DNA of 25,165 nt from an uncultured Eubacteriales bacterium (GTDB lineage: Bacteria; Bacillota; Clostridia; Peptostreptococcales; Anaerovoracaceae). The position numbers and the translations under genes were made by a program. The notes beneath the pieces are model-generated. The model saw nothing but the letters and a program-made list of their open reading frames with translations, did not search any database and was not told the origin of the DNA. Every line of letters starts with the position of its first letter. The stretch's first letter is position 1. The DNA lies in NCBI GenBank assembly GCA_902803725.1, contig CADCRD010000041.1, forward strand, positions 1 to 25,165, given 5' to 3'. Shown one piece after another: positions 16,052 to 22,642 of this stretch.

Positions 16052-16948
16052 ATGAATTCTGAATCAAAGAGTTTTATCTCAATATTCATATCCGGCTGTC
16101 TTTGGGGTACTATAGGGCTGTACGTAAAGCTGATGGAATCAGCCGGTTCCTCCGCACAGTACACCAGCTTTATCAGACTTCTGTTCGGACTGTTCCTTCT
16201 TACATTAATGACCATTATCTTTGAAGGTCCGAAAGCCTTACTGATAGGTAAAAAGACGCTGATTTCATGCATCCTGCTGGGAACTGTCAGCAGCGGACTA
16301 TACAACATACTCTATAGCATGTCGATCAATACTAACGGCATGGCCGTAGCTTCTGTCTTACTTTACACTGCACCGGTTTTTACCGCAGTATCATCTTTGA
16401 TTTTATTCAGAGAAAACATTTCAGGAGCAAAGTGGCTGGCTCTGCTGGTCAATATCTTAGGATGCTCGCTGACAGCGACCGGAGGAGATCTTGGCAGTAC
16501 TCACATTGTCCTTTCCGGAGTCTTGATCGGAATAGGCGCAGGATTCGGATATGGGATGTCTGCTGTATTTGGAAGAATTGCCATGGAAGAAAAGTCATCT
16601 CCATATGCAGTTGCTGCATATAATATGCTTTTCGGAACATTGTTTGTTGTTCTGACAAGCCATCCATGGGCAACGGTTACAGACCCATTTAATACAAAAA
16701 TATTATTATACGGATTTCTTTATGCACTGATTCCGACAGCACTGGCATACGTATTCTATTTCAAAGCTCTTTCGAAAATAAAACAGATCAGCAAAGTTCC
16801 TGTCATAGCATCGGTAGAGCTGATAGTGGCAACTCTGATCGGAACATTTGTGTTCGGAGAAACCATAAGAGCAGAAAATATCACAGGTGTGGTTCTGGTT
16901 CTGTTATCAATACTTCTGTTCAGCCGGCAAGATAAAACCCCTTTATGA
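16052..16948 (+). CDS. EamA/DMT-family permease
   Basis: A 298-residue drug/metabolite transporter with two EamA repeats and about ten membrane helices. The first repeat starts SIFISGCLWGTIGLYVKL, and the second is marked by the glycine-rich VLIGIGAGFGYGMSAVFGR and the late SKVPVIASVELIVATLIGTFVFGE. Members export metabolites or amino acids; the substrate here is unknown. The start is uncertain. ATG 16052 gives a normal EamA N terminus but has no good ribosome binding site, while TTG 16025 overlaps the reductase stop by 4 bases (TTGA) and adds nine residues, consistent with translational coupling. Either way it follows the aldo/keto reductase directly. It converges on the lipoprotein gene with only 21 bases between the stops and no visible terminator. 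Confidence 0.92.
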   Translation: MNSESKSFISIFISGCLWGTIGLYVKLMESAGSSAQYTSFIRLLFGLFLLTLMTIIFEGPKALLIGKKTLISCILLGTVSSGLYNILYSMSINTNGMAVASVLLYTAPVFTAVSSLILFRENISGAKWLALLVNILGCSLTATGGDLGSTHIVLSGVLIGIGAGFGYGMSAVFGRIAMEEKSSPYAVAAYNMLFGTLFVVLTSHPWATVTDPFNTKILLYGFLYALIPTALAYVFYFKALSKIKQISKVPVIASVELIVATLIGTFVFGETIRAENITGVVLVLLSILLFSRQDKTPL

Positions 16949-16969
16949 TCTGGTCCTCATGATGTACGG

Positions 16970-17653
16970 CTATACTTCGCTGAGCTTTCCCTGCTCAACT
17001 GTTTCGGTCTCAAATTTGTAATCATCATTTTCAGGGCTGCCGCTTTCCTTTGTCTTTACGATCTCATAGGTGCCTTTATCCTGATCGATAGTGAGCTCAA
17101 GTTCCTTTTCCACAGGAACACTCATAGCTTTTTCGGCTTCCTTATCCAGTCTTTCTGACAGCCTGCTCCTTCCGTCTTTACCATATGCTTCGAATCTACC
17201 GGCCTTTTCCAGATATTTTTCAGGGAAATTTTCATTCATCCAGGGGTCGTGTTCACTGCCGTCAGCGCTCCATTCGACTTTTGATAATTTCGGTCCGTTT
17301 TCTGAGTATTTGAATTTGATGATCGCTTCTCCTTCAGAACCTGCCATTAAATAGGATCTGTCTTTCAATGTCACGTACTCAGCGGTGCTCAGTCTTACAT
17401 AAGCAGTTCCCTTGTCATCATCCCTGTCGACCCCAAATACTTCAGCTGTCGCAAACACTTGATCCGGGAGTCCTGTGTATTGTTTCTCCTGTTCGGATGC
17501 TGCCACCTGTTCCATCAGTACCTGAATGTCAGCATCGCTGAGATCTGCACTCTGTGTCGTTTCCTTTTCATCGCCGCATGCCGAAAACGATAAGAGCAAC
17601 ACTGCAGCAATAGCCGCTGCGATCATCAGTTTAAGTATTCTTTTCGTTTTCAT
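16970..17653 (-). CDS. Predicted lipoprotein, function unknown
   Basis: A 227-residue exported lipoprotein. The N terminus is basic (MKTKR), followed by a hydrophobic stretch ending in the lipobox LSFSAC, so lipidation is expected on Cys26. The mature part is very acidic and hydrophilic, beginning with a flexible GDEKETTQSADLSDAD linker. It contains FATAEVFGVDRDDDKGTAYVRLSTAEYVTL and a later ELELTIDQDKGTYEIVKT, both suggestive of beta sheets. I do not recognise a family. The ATG at 17653 has GGAG 8 bases upstream, and an extended -10 box at 17684-17676 gives it its own promoter. It sits downstream of the LRR surface protein on the same strand, separated by a terminator-like hairpin. Confidence 0.88.
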   Translation of the reverse strand: MKTKRILKLMIAAAIAAVLLLSFSACGDEKETTQSADLSDADIQVLMEQVAASEQEKQYTGLPDQVFATAEVFGVDRDDDKGTAYVRLSTAEYVTLKDRSYLMAGSEGEAIIKFKYSENGPKLSKVEWSADGSEHDPWMNENFPEKYLEKAGRFEAYGKDGRSRLSERLDKEAEKAMSVPVEKELELTIDQDKGTYEIVKTKESGSPENDDYKFETETVEQGKLSEV

Positions 17654-17675
17654 CTGCTTTTCTCCGTTTTAATTG

Positions 17676-17684
17676 ATTATAACA
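17676..17684 (-). promoter_or_regulatory. Extended -10 promoter element of the lipoprotein gene
   Basis: TGTTATAAT reads from 17684 to 17676 on the minus strand. The predicted start near 17669 leaves a 16-nt leader that includes the GGAG ribosome binding site. No -35 consensus is seen. Confidence 0.55.
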
Positions 17685-17742
17685 CTATCTGTTCAGAACG
17701 CATATTGCATTAAGGCTGACGAATGGACTGCCCTTCTGCAGC

Positions 17743-17776
17743 AAAAAGGACTGCCGGAATTGCAGGCAGCCTCTTT
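17743..17776 (-). terminator. Likely terminator of the LRR protein gene
   Basis: On the minus strand AGG-CTGCC, a 9-base loop and GGCAG-(T)-CCT pair with one bulged base, followed directly by a T run (17747-17743). It lies about 30 bases after the LRR stop codon and before the lipoprotein promoter. Confidence 0.6.
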
Positions 17777-17802
17777 TGATTATTAAAAAGTGAACAGGGC
17801 GG

Positions 17803-18903
17803 TCACTCAAAAACAAGTTTGTTTGTACTCTTGGTTATCTTCTTTGTGAAGATATTTTTGTATTTTTTGATATATTTATTGTTGGACGATTCACTTCCTA
17901 CCTGGACGCTGATTGTTTTGATATTTGAATCTTTCAGGCATCCTCTGATACTGTTTTTCGTAAGCAGCCTGGTCTCTAAAATGAGTTTCTCAGCCGATGT
18001 ACACAGCGAAGATCTCCCCAGAAAGTTCACAGTACTGGGGACAGAAAGAGTATCGATTCCTTCAACCTCCGTGAATGCGTGATCCGATATCGTTTCAAGA
18101 CCGTCATTGAGCCTTAATGCAGTCACTTCGCAAGAGGTTAAAGCATCAGGATCAATTACACGCACTGATGCCGGAAGGCTGACTTTACCGTCTGCTGCGC
18201 AGTTTGCAAATACGAGATGAGTCTTCTTTTTGTCATAGAGAACACCTTTTTTCACCGAGAAAAACTTATTCTTGGAATTCACTTTTATCTTCTTCAGCGA
18301 CAGCACATTGCGGTCTGTTGCAAAACTCTTCCAGTTCCATGCTTTATAGGCCTTGCCCAGCGTCAGTGTCTCCGCTGAATCAAAAGCATACTCACCAACT
18401 TTTCTGACTTTGTTTGGAATGACTACGGTCTTTATGCCACATTCATAAAAAGCATGATCACCGATACTTTTCAGCGATGCCGGCAGTTTTATTTTGCCCA
18501 GATTCTCACAGGAATAAAAGGCACCCCTCCTGATCGTCTTCAGACCGTCCGGCAGCTTTGTTTTCATCTGATAGCATTCTTCAAAAGCGCTTTTATCGAT
18601 CGTTTTAAGACCGTAGGGCAACACTACTTTTTTGATAAATGATTTATTTTTAAAAGCATTCCTGCCTATAGTGCGAACCATATGATTGTTTATAGCATTG
18701 GGGATCTCGACCTTTGTGCTCTTGCCCTTGTAGGCCTTAATGGTCACGCTGCCCTTCTGATCCATCGTGTATCTGAAATCCCCGCTCTTCATGACCTTCT
18801 GTTTGGCATAAACTTCATTGCCCGTAACCAACATTGCCATGATAATAACCAGCGAAGCAGTAAGTGCAAACGTTATGACTCTGTTCACCTTTTTAGATAC
18901 CAT
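17803..18903 (-). CDS. Secreted leucine-rich-repeat protein (BspA-like, LRR_5 type)
   Basis: A 366-residue exported protein. A signal peptide (basic MVSKKVNR, hydrophobic 9-27, likely cleavage after VYA at residue 33) is followed by repeats of the Treponema/BspA LRR_5 type, about 22-23 residues each. Clear units include VVLPYGLKTIDKSAFEEC, LPDGLKTIRRGAFYSCENL, LPASLKSIGDHAFYEC, VIPNKVRKVGEYAF and LPASVRVIDPDAL. Such proteins mediate adhesion or surface display in gut and oral bacteria. No LPXTG, choline-binding or other anchor is visible, so it may be released or held by charge; the C-terminal end is very lysine-rich. The start is ATG 18903, with AAGGTG 6 bases upstream; a GTG at 18939 would add twelve basic residues ahead of the signal peptide. 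Confidence 0.9.
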   Translation of the reverse strand: MVSKKVNRVITFALTASLVIIMAMLVTGNEVYAKQKVMKSGDFRYTMDQKGSVTIKAYKGKSTKVEIPNAINNHMVRTIGRNAFKNKSFIKKVVLPYGLKTIDKSAFEECYQMKTKLPDGLKTIRRGAFYSCENLGKIKLPASLKSIGDHAFYECGIKTVVIPNKVRKVGEYAFDSAETLTLGKAYKAWNWKSFATDRNVLSLKKIKVNSKNKFFSVKKGVLYDKKKTHLVFANCAADGKVSLPASVRVIDPDALTSCEVTALRLNDGLETISDHAFTEVEGIDTLSVPSTVNFLGRSSLCTSAEKLILETRLLTKNSIRGCLKDSNIKTISVQVGSESSNNKYIKKYKNIFTKKITKSTNKLVFE

Positions 18904-19051
18904 TTCCTTCACCTTCCTTTTCACCTGTCTTTCAGGCACTCGTTACTGACATAATATCTTTTATGTATGCACAATATGCTATATGCATCATTGATAACTA
19001 CATGCTGACTATAATAATACTATATATACAAGATAAAGGCAAACAAAAAAT

Positions 19052-19063
19052 GAACTTCTGTTC
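19052..19063. promoter_or_regulatory. LexA (SOS)-like dyad upstream of dinB
   Basis: GAAC-TTCT-GTTC matches the outer halves of the Gram-positive LexA box (GAACN4GTTC) and lies about 33 bases upstream of the dinB -10 box. DinB-type polymerases are often SOS-controlled, which makes a LexA site sensible. The centre TTCT departs from the usual purine/pyrimidine pattern. The dyad is also extended by A6 and T6 into an imperfect hairpin, so a terminator-like function cannot be excluded. Confidence 0.45.
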
Positions 19064-19092
19064 TTTTTTGTGTATCTTTTCCAATTGATCCA

Positions 19093-19101
19093 TGTTATAA
19101 T
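19093..19101 (+). promoter_or_regulatory. Extended -10 promoter element of dinB
   Basis: TGTTATAAT at 19093-19101 is followed by exactly seven bases and then the dinB ATG. The expected start point is therefore the A of the ATG or a base next to it, predicting a leaderless mRNA. No -35 box is evident. Confidence 0.6.
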
Positions 19102-19108
19102 CTGATGT

Positions 19109-20338
19109 ATGGAAAGAACGATACTTCACTGTGACATGAACAGTTTTTATGCATCGGTCGAATTGCTCAGCCGCCCGGATCTGAAGGGCTTCCCCGTGGC
19201 TGTTTCCGGAAATCCGGAGAACAGGCATGGTATTATTCTTGCAAAAAATGATATTGCCAAAAGCTATGGCGTTGTTACAGCTGAAACTATACAGCAGGCA
19301 AGAAAAAAATGTCCCGGTCTGATCTGCCTGCCTCCTCATCACAAAAAGTACAGCCATTTATCTAAACTCATCAACGGTATTTACCTGAGCTACACTGATA
19401 TGGTCGAACCTTTCAGTATCGACGAGTCCTGGCTCGATGTGACTGCAAGCCTGAAGCTGTTCGGCGACGGTAAAACGATCGCGGATGAGATCCGCGATAA
19501 AGTAAAAAGAGATTTCGGACTGACTTTGTCGGCAGGAGTTTCGTTCAACAAGATATTCGCTAAAATGGGAAGCGAATATAAGAAACCGGATGCCACAACG
19601 GTAATCACCCATGATAATTTCCGTGAAATACTATGGCCGCTGCATGTTTCAGAACTGTTTTCATGCGGAAAAGCGACAACTCAAAAACTTTTACAATGCG
19701 GTATCCGCACCATAGGTGATCTTGCCGGTTCAGACAAAGAACTTCTCTCAGCTCTGCTGGGCGAGCAGGGACGAACACTGCACGAATATGCCAACGGTCT
19801 GGAAGATTCACCTGTTGCGAGATATACTGATCATTCCCGTGCAAAATCACTAGGTCACGGTATTACTTTCAGACGTGATATTTCAGGTAAAGAGGACATT
19901 ATTACGGCAGTGACTGCCCTCTCTGACAAGGTATGTGCCCGTCTGCGCAGCAAACAGCTTTTGGCCGGAGGTGTAAAAGTCGAGATAAAAAATCCTCAGC
20001 TGAAAGTAATATCACGTCAGACACAGCTTCCCTTCCCCAGTAATACTTCCGCAGATATAAAAAAAGCTGCCATGACTGTCATCATGAACGAATGGAACAT
20101 CAATGAGCCTGTCAGGCTGATCACAATTACAGCGATCAGTCTTAGCGGTATTAATGATTCTGTTCAGATGGAAATGCTCAGCGAAACTGACAATGAACAT
20201 ACTTCTCAGCGTGAACTCGATCTTGCTATGGACAGGATACGTGCAAGATACGGCGATTCCTCGATCACTTTCGGCAAACTCATCGGAAACGATATAGGGA
20301 TCGACATCAGTGCAGACTCCGGTGAAGAAGATAATTGA
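19109..20338 (+). CDS. dinB: DNA polymerase IV (Y family)
   Basis: A 409-residue translesion DNA polymerase. Catalytic carboxylates are Asp9 (ILHCDMNSFYASVE) and Asp105-Glu106 (FSIDESWLDVT). Further family blocks are NRHGIILAKNDIAKSYGV, SAGVSFNKIFAKMGSEYKKPDA (fingers/palm) and LGHGITFRRDIS in the little-finger region. QMEML (353-357) sits where homologues carry the sliding-clamp-binding motif, before the terminal helix MDRIRARYGD. The family N terminus begins exactly at the ATG 19109, so the start is secure, yet there is no ribosome binding site and the -10 box lies only seven bases upstream; translation is probably leaderless. A LexA-like dyad lies upstream. No dinB terminator is seen before the strong one at 20554-20591, which it may share with the putative small RNA. 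Confidence 0.96.
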   Translation: MERTILHCDMNSFYASVELLSRPDLKGFPVAVSGNPENRHGIILAKNDIAKSYGVVTAETIQQARKKCPGLICLPPHHKKYSHLSKLINGIYLSYTDMVEPFSIDESWLDVTASLKLFGDGKTIADEIRDKVKRDFGLTLSAGVSFNKIFAKMGSEYKKPDATTVITHDNFREILWPLHVSELFSCGKATTQKLLQCGIRTIGDLAGSDKELLSALLGEQGRTLHEYANGLEDSPVARYTDHSRAKSLGHGITFRRDISGKEDIITAVTALSDKVCARLRSKQLLAGGVKVEIKNPQLKVISRQTQLPFPSNTSADIKKAAMTVIMNEWNINEPVRLITITAISLSGINDSVQMEMLSETDNEHTSQRELDLAMDRIRARYGDSSITFGKLIGNDIGIDISADSGEEDN

Positions 20339-20472
20339 GCCGGAATAAAAGTGTATTCCCCTGAAAAAGGACTCACATAACACTATAGGAAAACATTGAT
20401 ATTCTGATTGTTCTTTATCAAGCACATGTAAAAAATCACAACAAAATAATTGTTTTTTTTGTATTATTTTAT

Positions 20473-20501
20473 GTGACTTTTCGAAGTTAATACTGTATAA
20501 T
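20473..20501 (+). promoter_or_regulatory. Promoter of the putative small RNA
   Basis: GTGACT (20473-20478), a 17-base spacer and TATAAT (20496-20501) form a complete two-box promoter in a region with no gene on the plus strand. The predicted start is near 20508. The -35 box overlaps the right arm of an AT-rich inverted repeat (AAAATAAT at 20443-20450, ATTATTTT at 20463-20470, with CACAT/ATGTG outside). Confidence 0.6.
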
Positions 20502-20507
20502 CCAATT

Positions 20508-20591
20508 GTGTAGCGTAAAGCTACATCATATAAATATCTCATCCTCAATACACAACCCAAAAGACGGTCTTCGACCGTCTTTTGGGTTTTT
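20508..20591 (+). ncRNA. Putative small regulatory RNA, about 84 nt
   Basis: The transcript from the promoter at 20473-20501 would begin at about 20508 and end at the T run at 20587-20591. It has three parts: a 5' hairpin TGTAGC-GTAAA-GCTACA (20509-20525), an unpaired linker of about 28 nt containing the pyrimidine-rich CTCATCCTC (20537-20545), and a 16-bp terminator stem. No reading frame with a start codon and ribosome binding site fits inside, and the next gene is on the opposite strand, so it is not a leader. The layout matches trans-acting sRNAs of Firmicutes, where a C/U-rich unpaired stretch pairs with ribosome binding sites. Its identity is unknown to me; it could also be only the 3' end of dinB mRNA. 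Confidence 0.5.
20554..20591 (+). terminator. Strong terminator of the putative small RNA (and dinB)
   Basis: AACCCAAAAGACGGTC (20554-20569), a TTC loop and the exact complement GACCGTCTTTTGGGTT (20573-20588) form a 16-bp perfect stem running into a T tract. On the opposite strand no T run follows, so it acts on plus-strand transcripts only. Confidence 0.9.
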
Positions 20592-20593
20592 GT

Positions 20594-20618
20594 AAAAAAA
20601 AACGGAGCCGCAGCTCCG
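20594..20618 (-). terminator. Terminator of the tandem-GNAT gene
   Basis: On the minus strand CGGAGC-TGCG-GCTCCG (20618-20603) is followed by nine T (20602-20594). It begins 8 bases after the stop codon of the GNAT gene and lies back to back with the plus-strand terminator at 20554-20591. Confidence 0.92.
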
Positions 20619-20626
20619 CTGTTTTC

Positions 20627-21490
20627 CTAAACCAGTGCATAAACCTTTGATTGCCCTGCCTCAGACAGCAGCACCTGAAGTTTATTTGTTATTATATGCT
20701 TCATTTCTTCATTGTTCATGCCGACCCCTGTTACTACACGTGAGATCCCGGGATTGACTAAAACTCTTTCCATCACAGAGAAAAGCGCCATCATACTGGC
20801 TCCTCTTTTCCTGAATGAATTGTGAGCGCACAGCTGCTCGATCCTGAGCGTGTTTCCTTCAACAACACATGAAATAAATGCTGCCGGAAAACCATCCTTC
20901 GTAACTATATGAGACCATGTCATATCAAGGTTTTTGATATTGAATGGATTATTCACCTCTTCAAATCCCTGCCCGATCTCTTCGCCCAGCTTTTCCATCA
21001 CTTCAGGTGATGTCATCTTGAATCTCTGAGCAATATAACCGTGACGGCACAGCATTTCCATAAGATCGAGCCCTCTGTCATTCATCATACCCATGCAGGC
21101 CCTGATGCTCTCTTCGTTTCTGTCAAATGAATAAAAATTCACTTCTTTGAGTTGCCTTACTCCCATATGCTCAAATGCGGCCAGCATAGTTTCATATCCC
21201 TGCATACTGTCATTAATGTAAATTTTAGGATCATAACTTCTGACAGTTTCCATCAGTTTTCGTCCGACACCTCTTTTTCTGAAGTCTTTGCTTACGAAAA
21301 AATATGAAGTCCTGTAAATACTGCCCACAGGCTCCAGTGTAACGATACCGGCCGGCTGACCATCTTCAAAAGCCACATACACTACCGTATCCTGCATCAG
21401 TCCTTTCTCGATCTTGTCGATATCCAGAAAACTCTGCGGATCCAGTTTACTGATATTTTCACGTTTGATCCTTACGATTTCAGTTGCCAT
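20627..21490 (-). CDS. GNAT-family acetyltransferase with two GNAT-like halves
   Basis: A 287-residue protein built of two GNAT-like units. The N-terminal unit has AGIVTLEPVGSIYRTSYFFV and the acetyl-CoA loop FRKRGVGRKLM (70-80). The C-terminal unit has FISCVVEGNTLRIEQLCAHN and the related FRKRGASMMAL (226-236), in which the second glycine of the R/Q-x-x-G-x-G/A loop is lost. The N-terminal half is therefore the likely catalytic one and the second may be structural or bind substrate. The substrate is unknown. The ATG at 21490 has AAAGGGG only two bases away and GGAG further upstream. It has its own promoter (21576-21603) and terminator (20594-20618) and so is a single-gene unit downstream of pfkA. 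Confidence 0.85.
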   Translation of the reverse strand: MATEIVRIKRENISKLDPQSFLDIDKIEKGLMQDTVVYVAFEDGQPAGIVTLEPVGSIYRTSYFFVSKDFRKRGVGRKLMETVRSYDPKIYINDSMQGYETMLAAFEHMGVRQLKEVNFYSFDRNEESIRACMGMMNDRGLDLMEMLCRHGYIAQRFKMTSPEVMEKLGEEIGQGFEEVNNPFNIKNLDMTWSHIVTKDGFPAAFISCVVEGNTLRIEQLCAHNSFRKRGASMMALFSVMERVLVNPGISRVVTGVGMNNEEMKHIITNKLQVLLSEAGQSKVYALV

Positions 21491-21575
21491 TTCCCCTTTT
21501 TATACTCCTTAATATTATTGAAGTTCATTAATTATTACAGTTTTCATTATTATTGAGCCGCTCACTGCTTAGGTC

Positions 21576-21603
21576 ATTATATCATCAAAATGATTCTTGT
21601 AAA
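21576..21603 (-). promoter_or_regulatory. Predicted promoter of the tandem-GNAT gene
   Basis: On the minus strand TTTACA (21603-21598), a 16-base spacer and TATAAT (21581-21576) give a near-consensus promoter just beyond the pfkA stop codon. The start near 21569 leaves a leader of about 79 nt that contains a short TGAGC-G-GCTCA dyad. Confidence 0.6.
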
Positions 21604-21613
21604 GATGAAAAGG

Positions 21614-22576
21614 TCATCGGGACAGCATATCTATCATTGGTATCAGATAAAGGTCAGCTTCTCTCTTTATTGCAACGGCCTTTTCCAAAGGCATTTTGAT
21701 AACTTCACCGCGGACCGTGCCTACTGCGTATCCGTATTCATCATTGCGCAGCAGCTCAACAGCTTTGTTCGCCGTCAGGGTCGCCAGCATACGGTCTCTG
21801 GCCGTCGGAGATCCGCCTCTCTGAAGATAAGCCAGAACAACGGTTCTGATGTCCAGATTGGTACGCTTGTCCAGTTCCCTTTTCAGTTCCTCAACACTGA
21901 TATCAACGCCTTCAGCCTTTATTATCAGGCTGTGGTTCTTGCCTCTGGCCATTCCCTCTTCCAGTTTTGCGGCCAGCTCATCCAGATCGACCGGAAGTTC
22001 CGGTATCAGTATTCCGTCTGCCCCGCCTGTCAGTCCTGCATACAGCGCTATATCCCCGCAGTCTCTGCCCATGACCTCAAGTATGGTAGTTCTCTCATGA
22101 GATGAAGTCGTGTCTCTCAGCATGGATATTGCATCAAGAACTGTATTGACTGCAGTGTCGTATCCTATTGTGTAGTCAGTATAACCCATATCATTATCGA
22201 TCGTTCCCGGAATACCTATCACAGGGACTCCGCGGCGTGAGAGTTCTGCTGCTCCGCGATATGATCCGTCACCTCCGCAGACAATGATACCTTCGATACC
22301 GCACTTTTCAAGATTATTCATTGCCTCGAGCTGGCCTTCTTCTGTCATGAACCGCTCGCTTCTGGCAGTCTTAAGTACAGTCCCTCCGCGATGCAGGATA
22401 TCACCTACCGAAGCCAGATCCATCCCTCTGAAAGAGCCCTCTATCAGACCTTCATAACCTCTCTCTATACCAATGATCTCCATATCATGATACAGAGCCG
22501 TTCTTACCGCTGCTCTGATAGCTGCATTCATTCCGGGCGCATCGCCGCCACTGGTCAGTATTCCTATTCTCTTCAT
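21614..22576 (-). CDS. pfkA: ATP-dependent 6-phosphofructokinase
   Basis: A 320-residue bacterial PFK phosphorylating fructose 6-phosphate to fructose 1,6-bisphosphate, the committed step of glycolysis. The ATP-binding loop is ILTSGGDAPGMNAAIR, with IIVCGGDGSYRGA carrying the Gly that marks ATP rather than pyrophosphate use. The catalytic motif is IPGTIDNDMGYTDYTIGYDTA. Further substrate contacts are LEVMGRDCGDIALYAGL and LAYLQRGGSPTARDRMLAT. Length and order are normal. The ATG at 22576 has GGAGG 6 bases upstream. It follows dnaE by 66 bases, the common Firmicute order, but pyk, the usual next gene, is replaced by an unrelated GNAT gene with its own promoter. Confidence 0.97.
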   Translation of the reverse strand: MKRIGILTSGGDAPGMNAAIRAAVRTALYHDMEIIGIERGYEGLIEGSFRGMDLASVGDILHRGGTVLKTARSERFMTEEGQLEAMNNLEKCGIEGIIVCGGDGSYRGAAELSRRGVPVIGIPGTIDNDMGYTDYTIGYDTAVNTVLDAISMLRDTTSSHERTTILEVMGRDCGDIALYAGLTGGADGILIPELPVDLDELAAKLEEGMARGKNHSLIIKAEGVDISVEELKRELDKRTNLDIRTVVLAYLQRGGSPTARDRMLATLTANKAVELLRNDEYGYAVGTVRGEVIKMPLEKAVAIKREADLYLIPMIDMLSR

Positions 22577-22594
22577 ATTATTCCTCCGTTATCC

Positions 22595-22629
22595 TGATCA
22601 TCTATATTTGATCATTTATATATAATCAT
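22595..22629. repeat. 14-bp tandem repeat between dnaE and pfkA
   Basis: TGATCATCTATATT (22595-22608) is followed head to tail by TGATCATTTATATA (22609-22622) and by a partial third copy, TAATCAT (22623-22629). Each full copy contains the palindrome TGATCA. It fills half of the dnaE-pfkA gap and could be a binding site or part of a pfkA promoter. Confidence 0.5.
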
Positions 22630-22642
22630 ACAGATCCCTGAT

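Noticed and set aside
20012..20560. 182-codon minus-strand frame overlapping the dinB end and the small-RNA region
   Set aside because: It overlaps both dinB and the small-RNA region, lacks a ribosome binding site, and its sequence mirrors dinB coding in the antisense frame.
20507..20594. A short peptide reading from TTG through the putative small RNA to TAA
   Set aside because: The frame has no ribosome binding site, runs through the terminator stem and begins at the transcript start; a non-coding RNA fits better.
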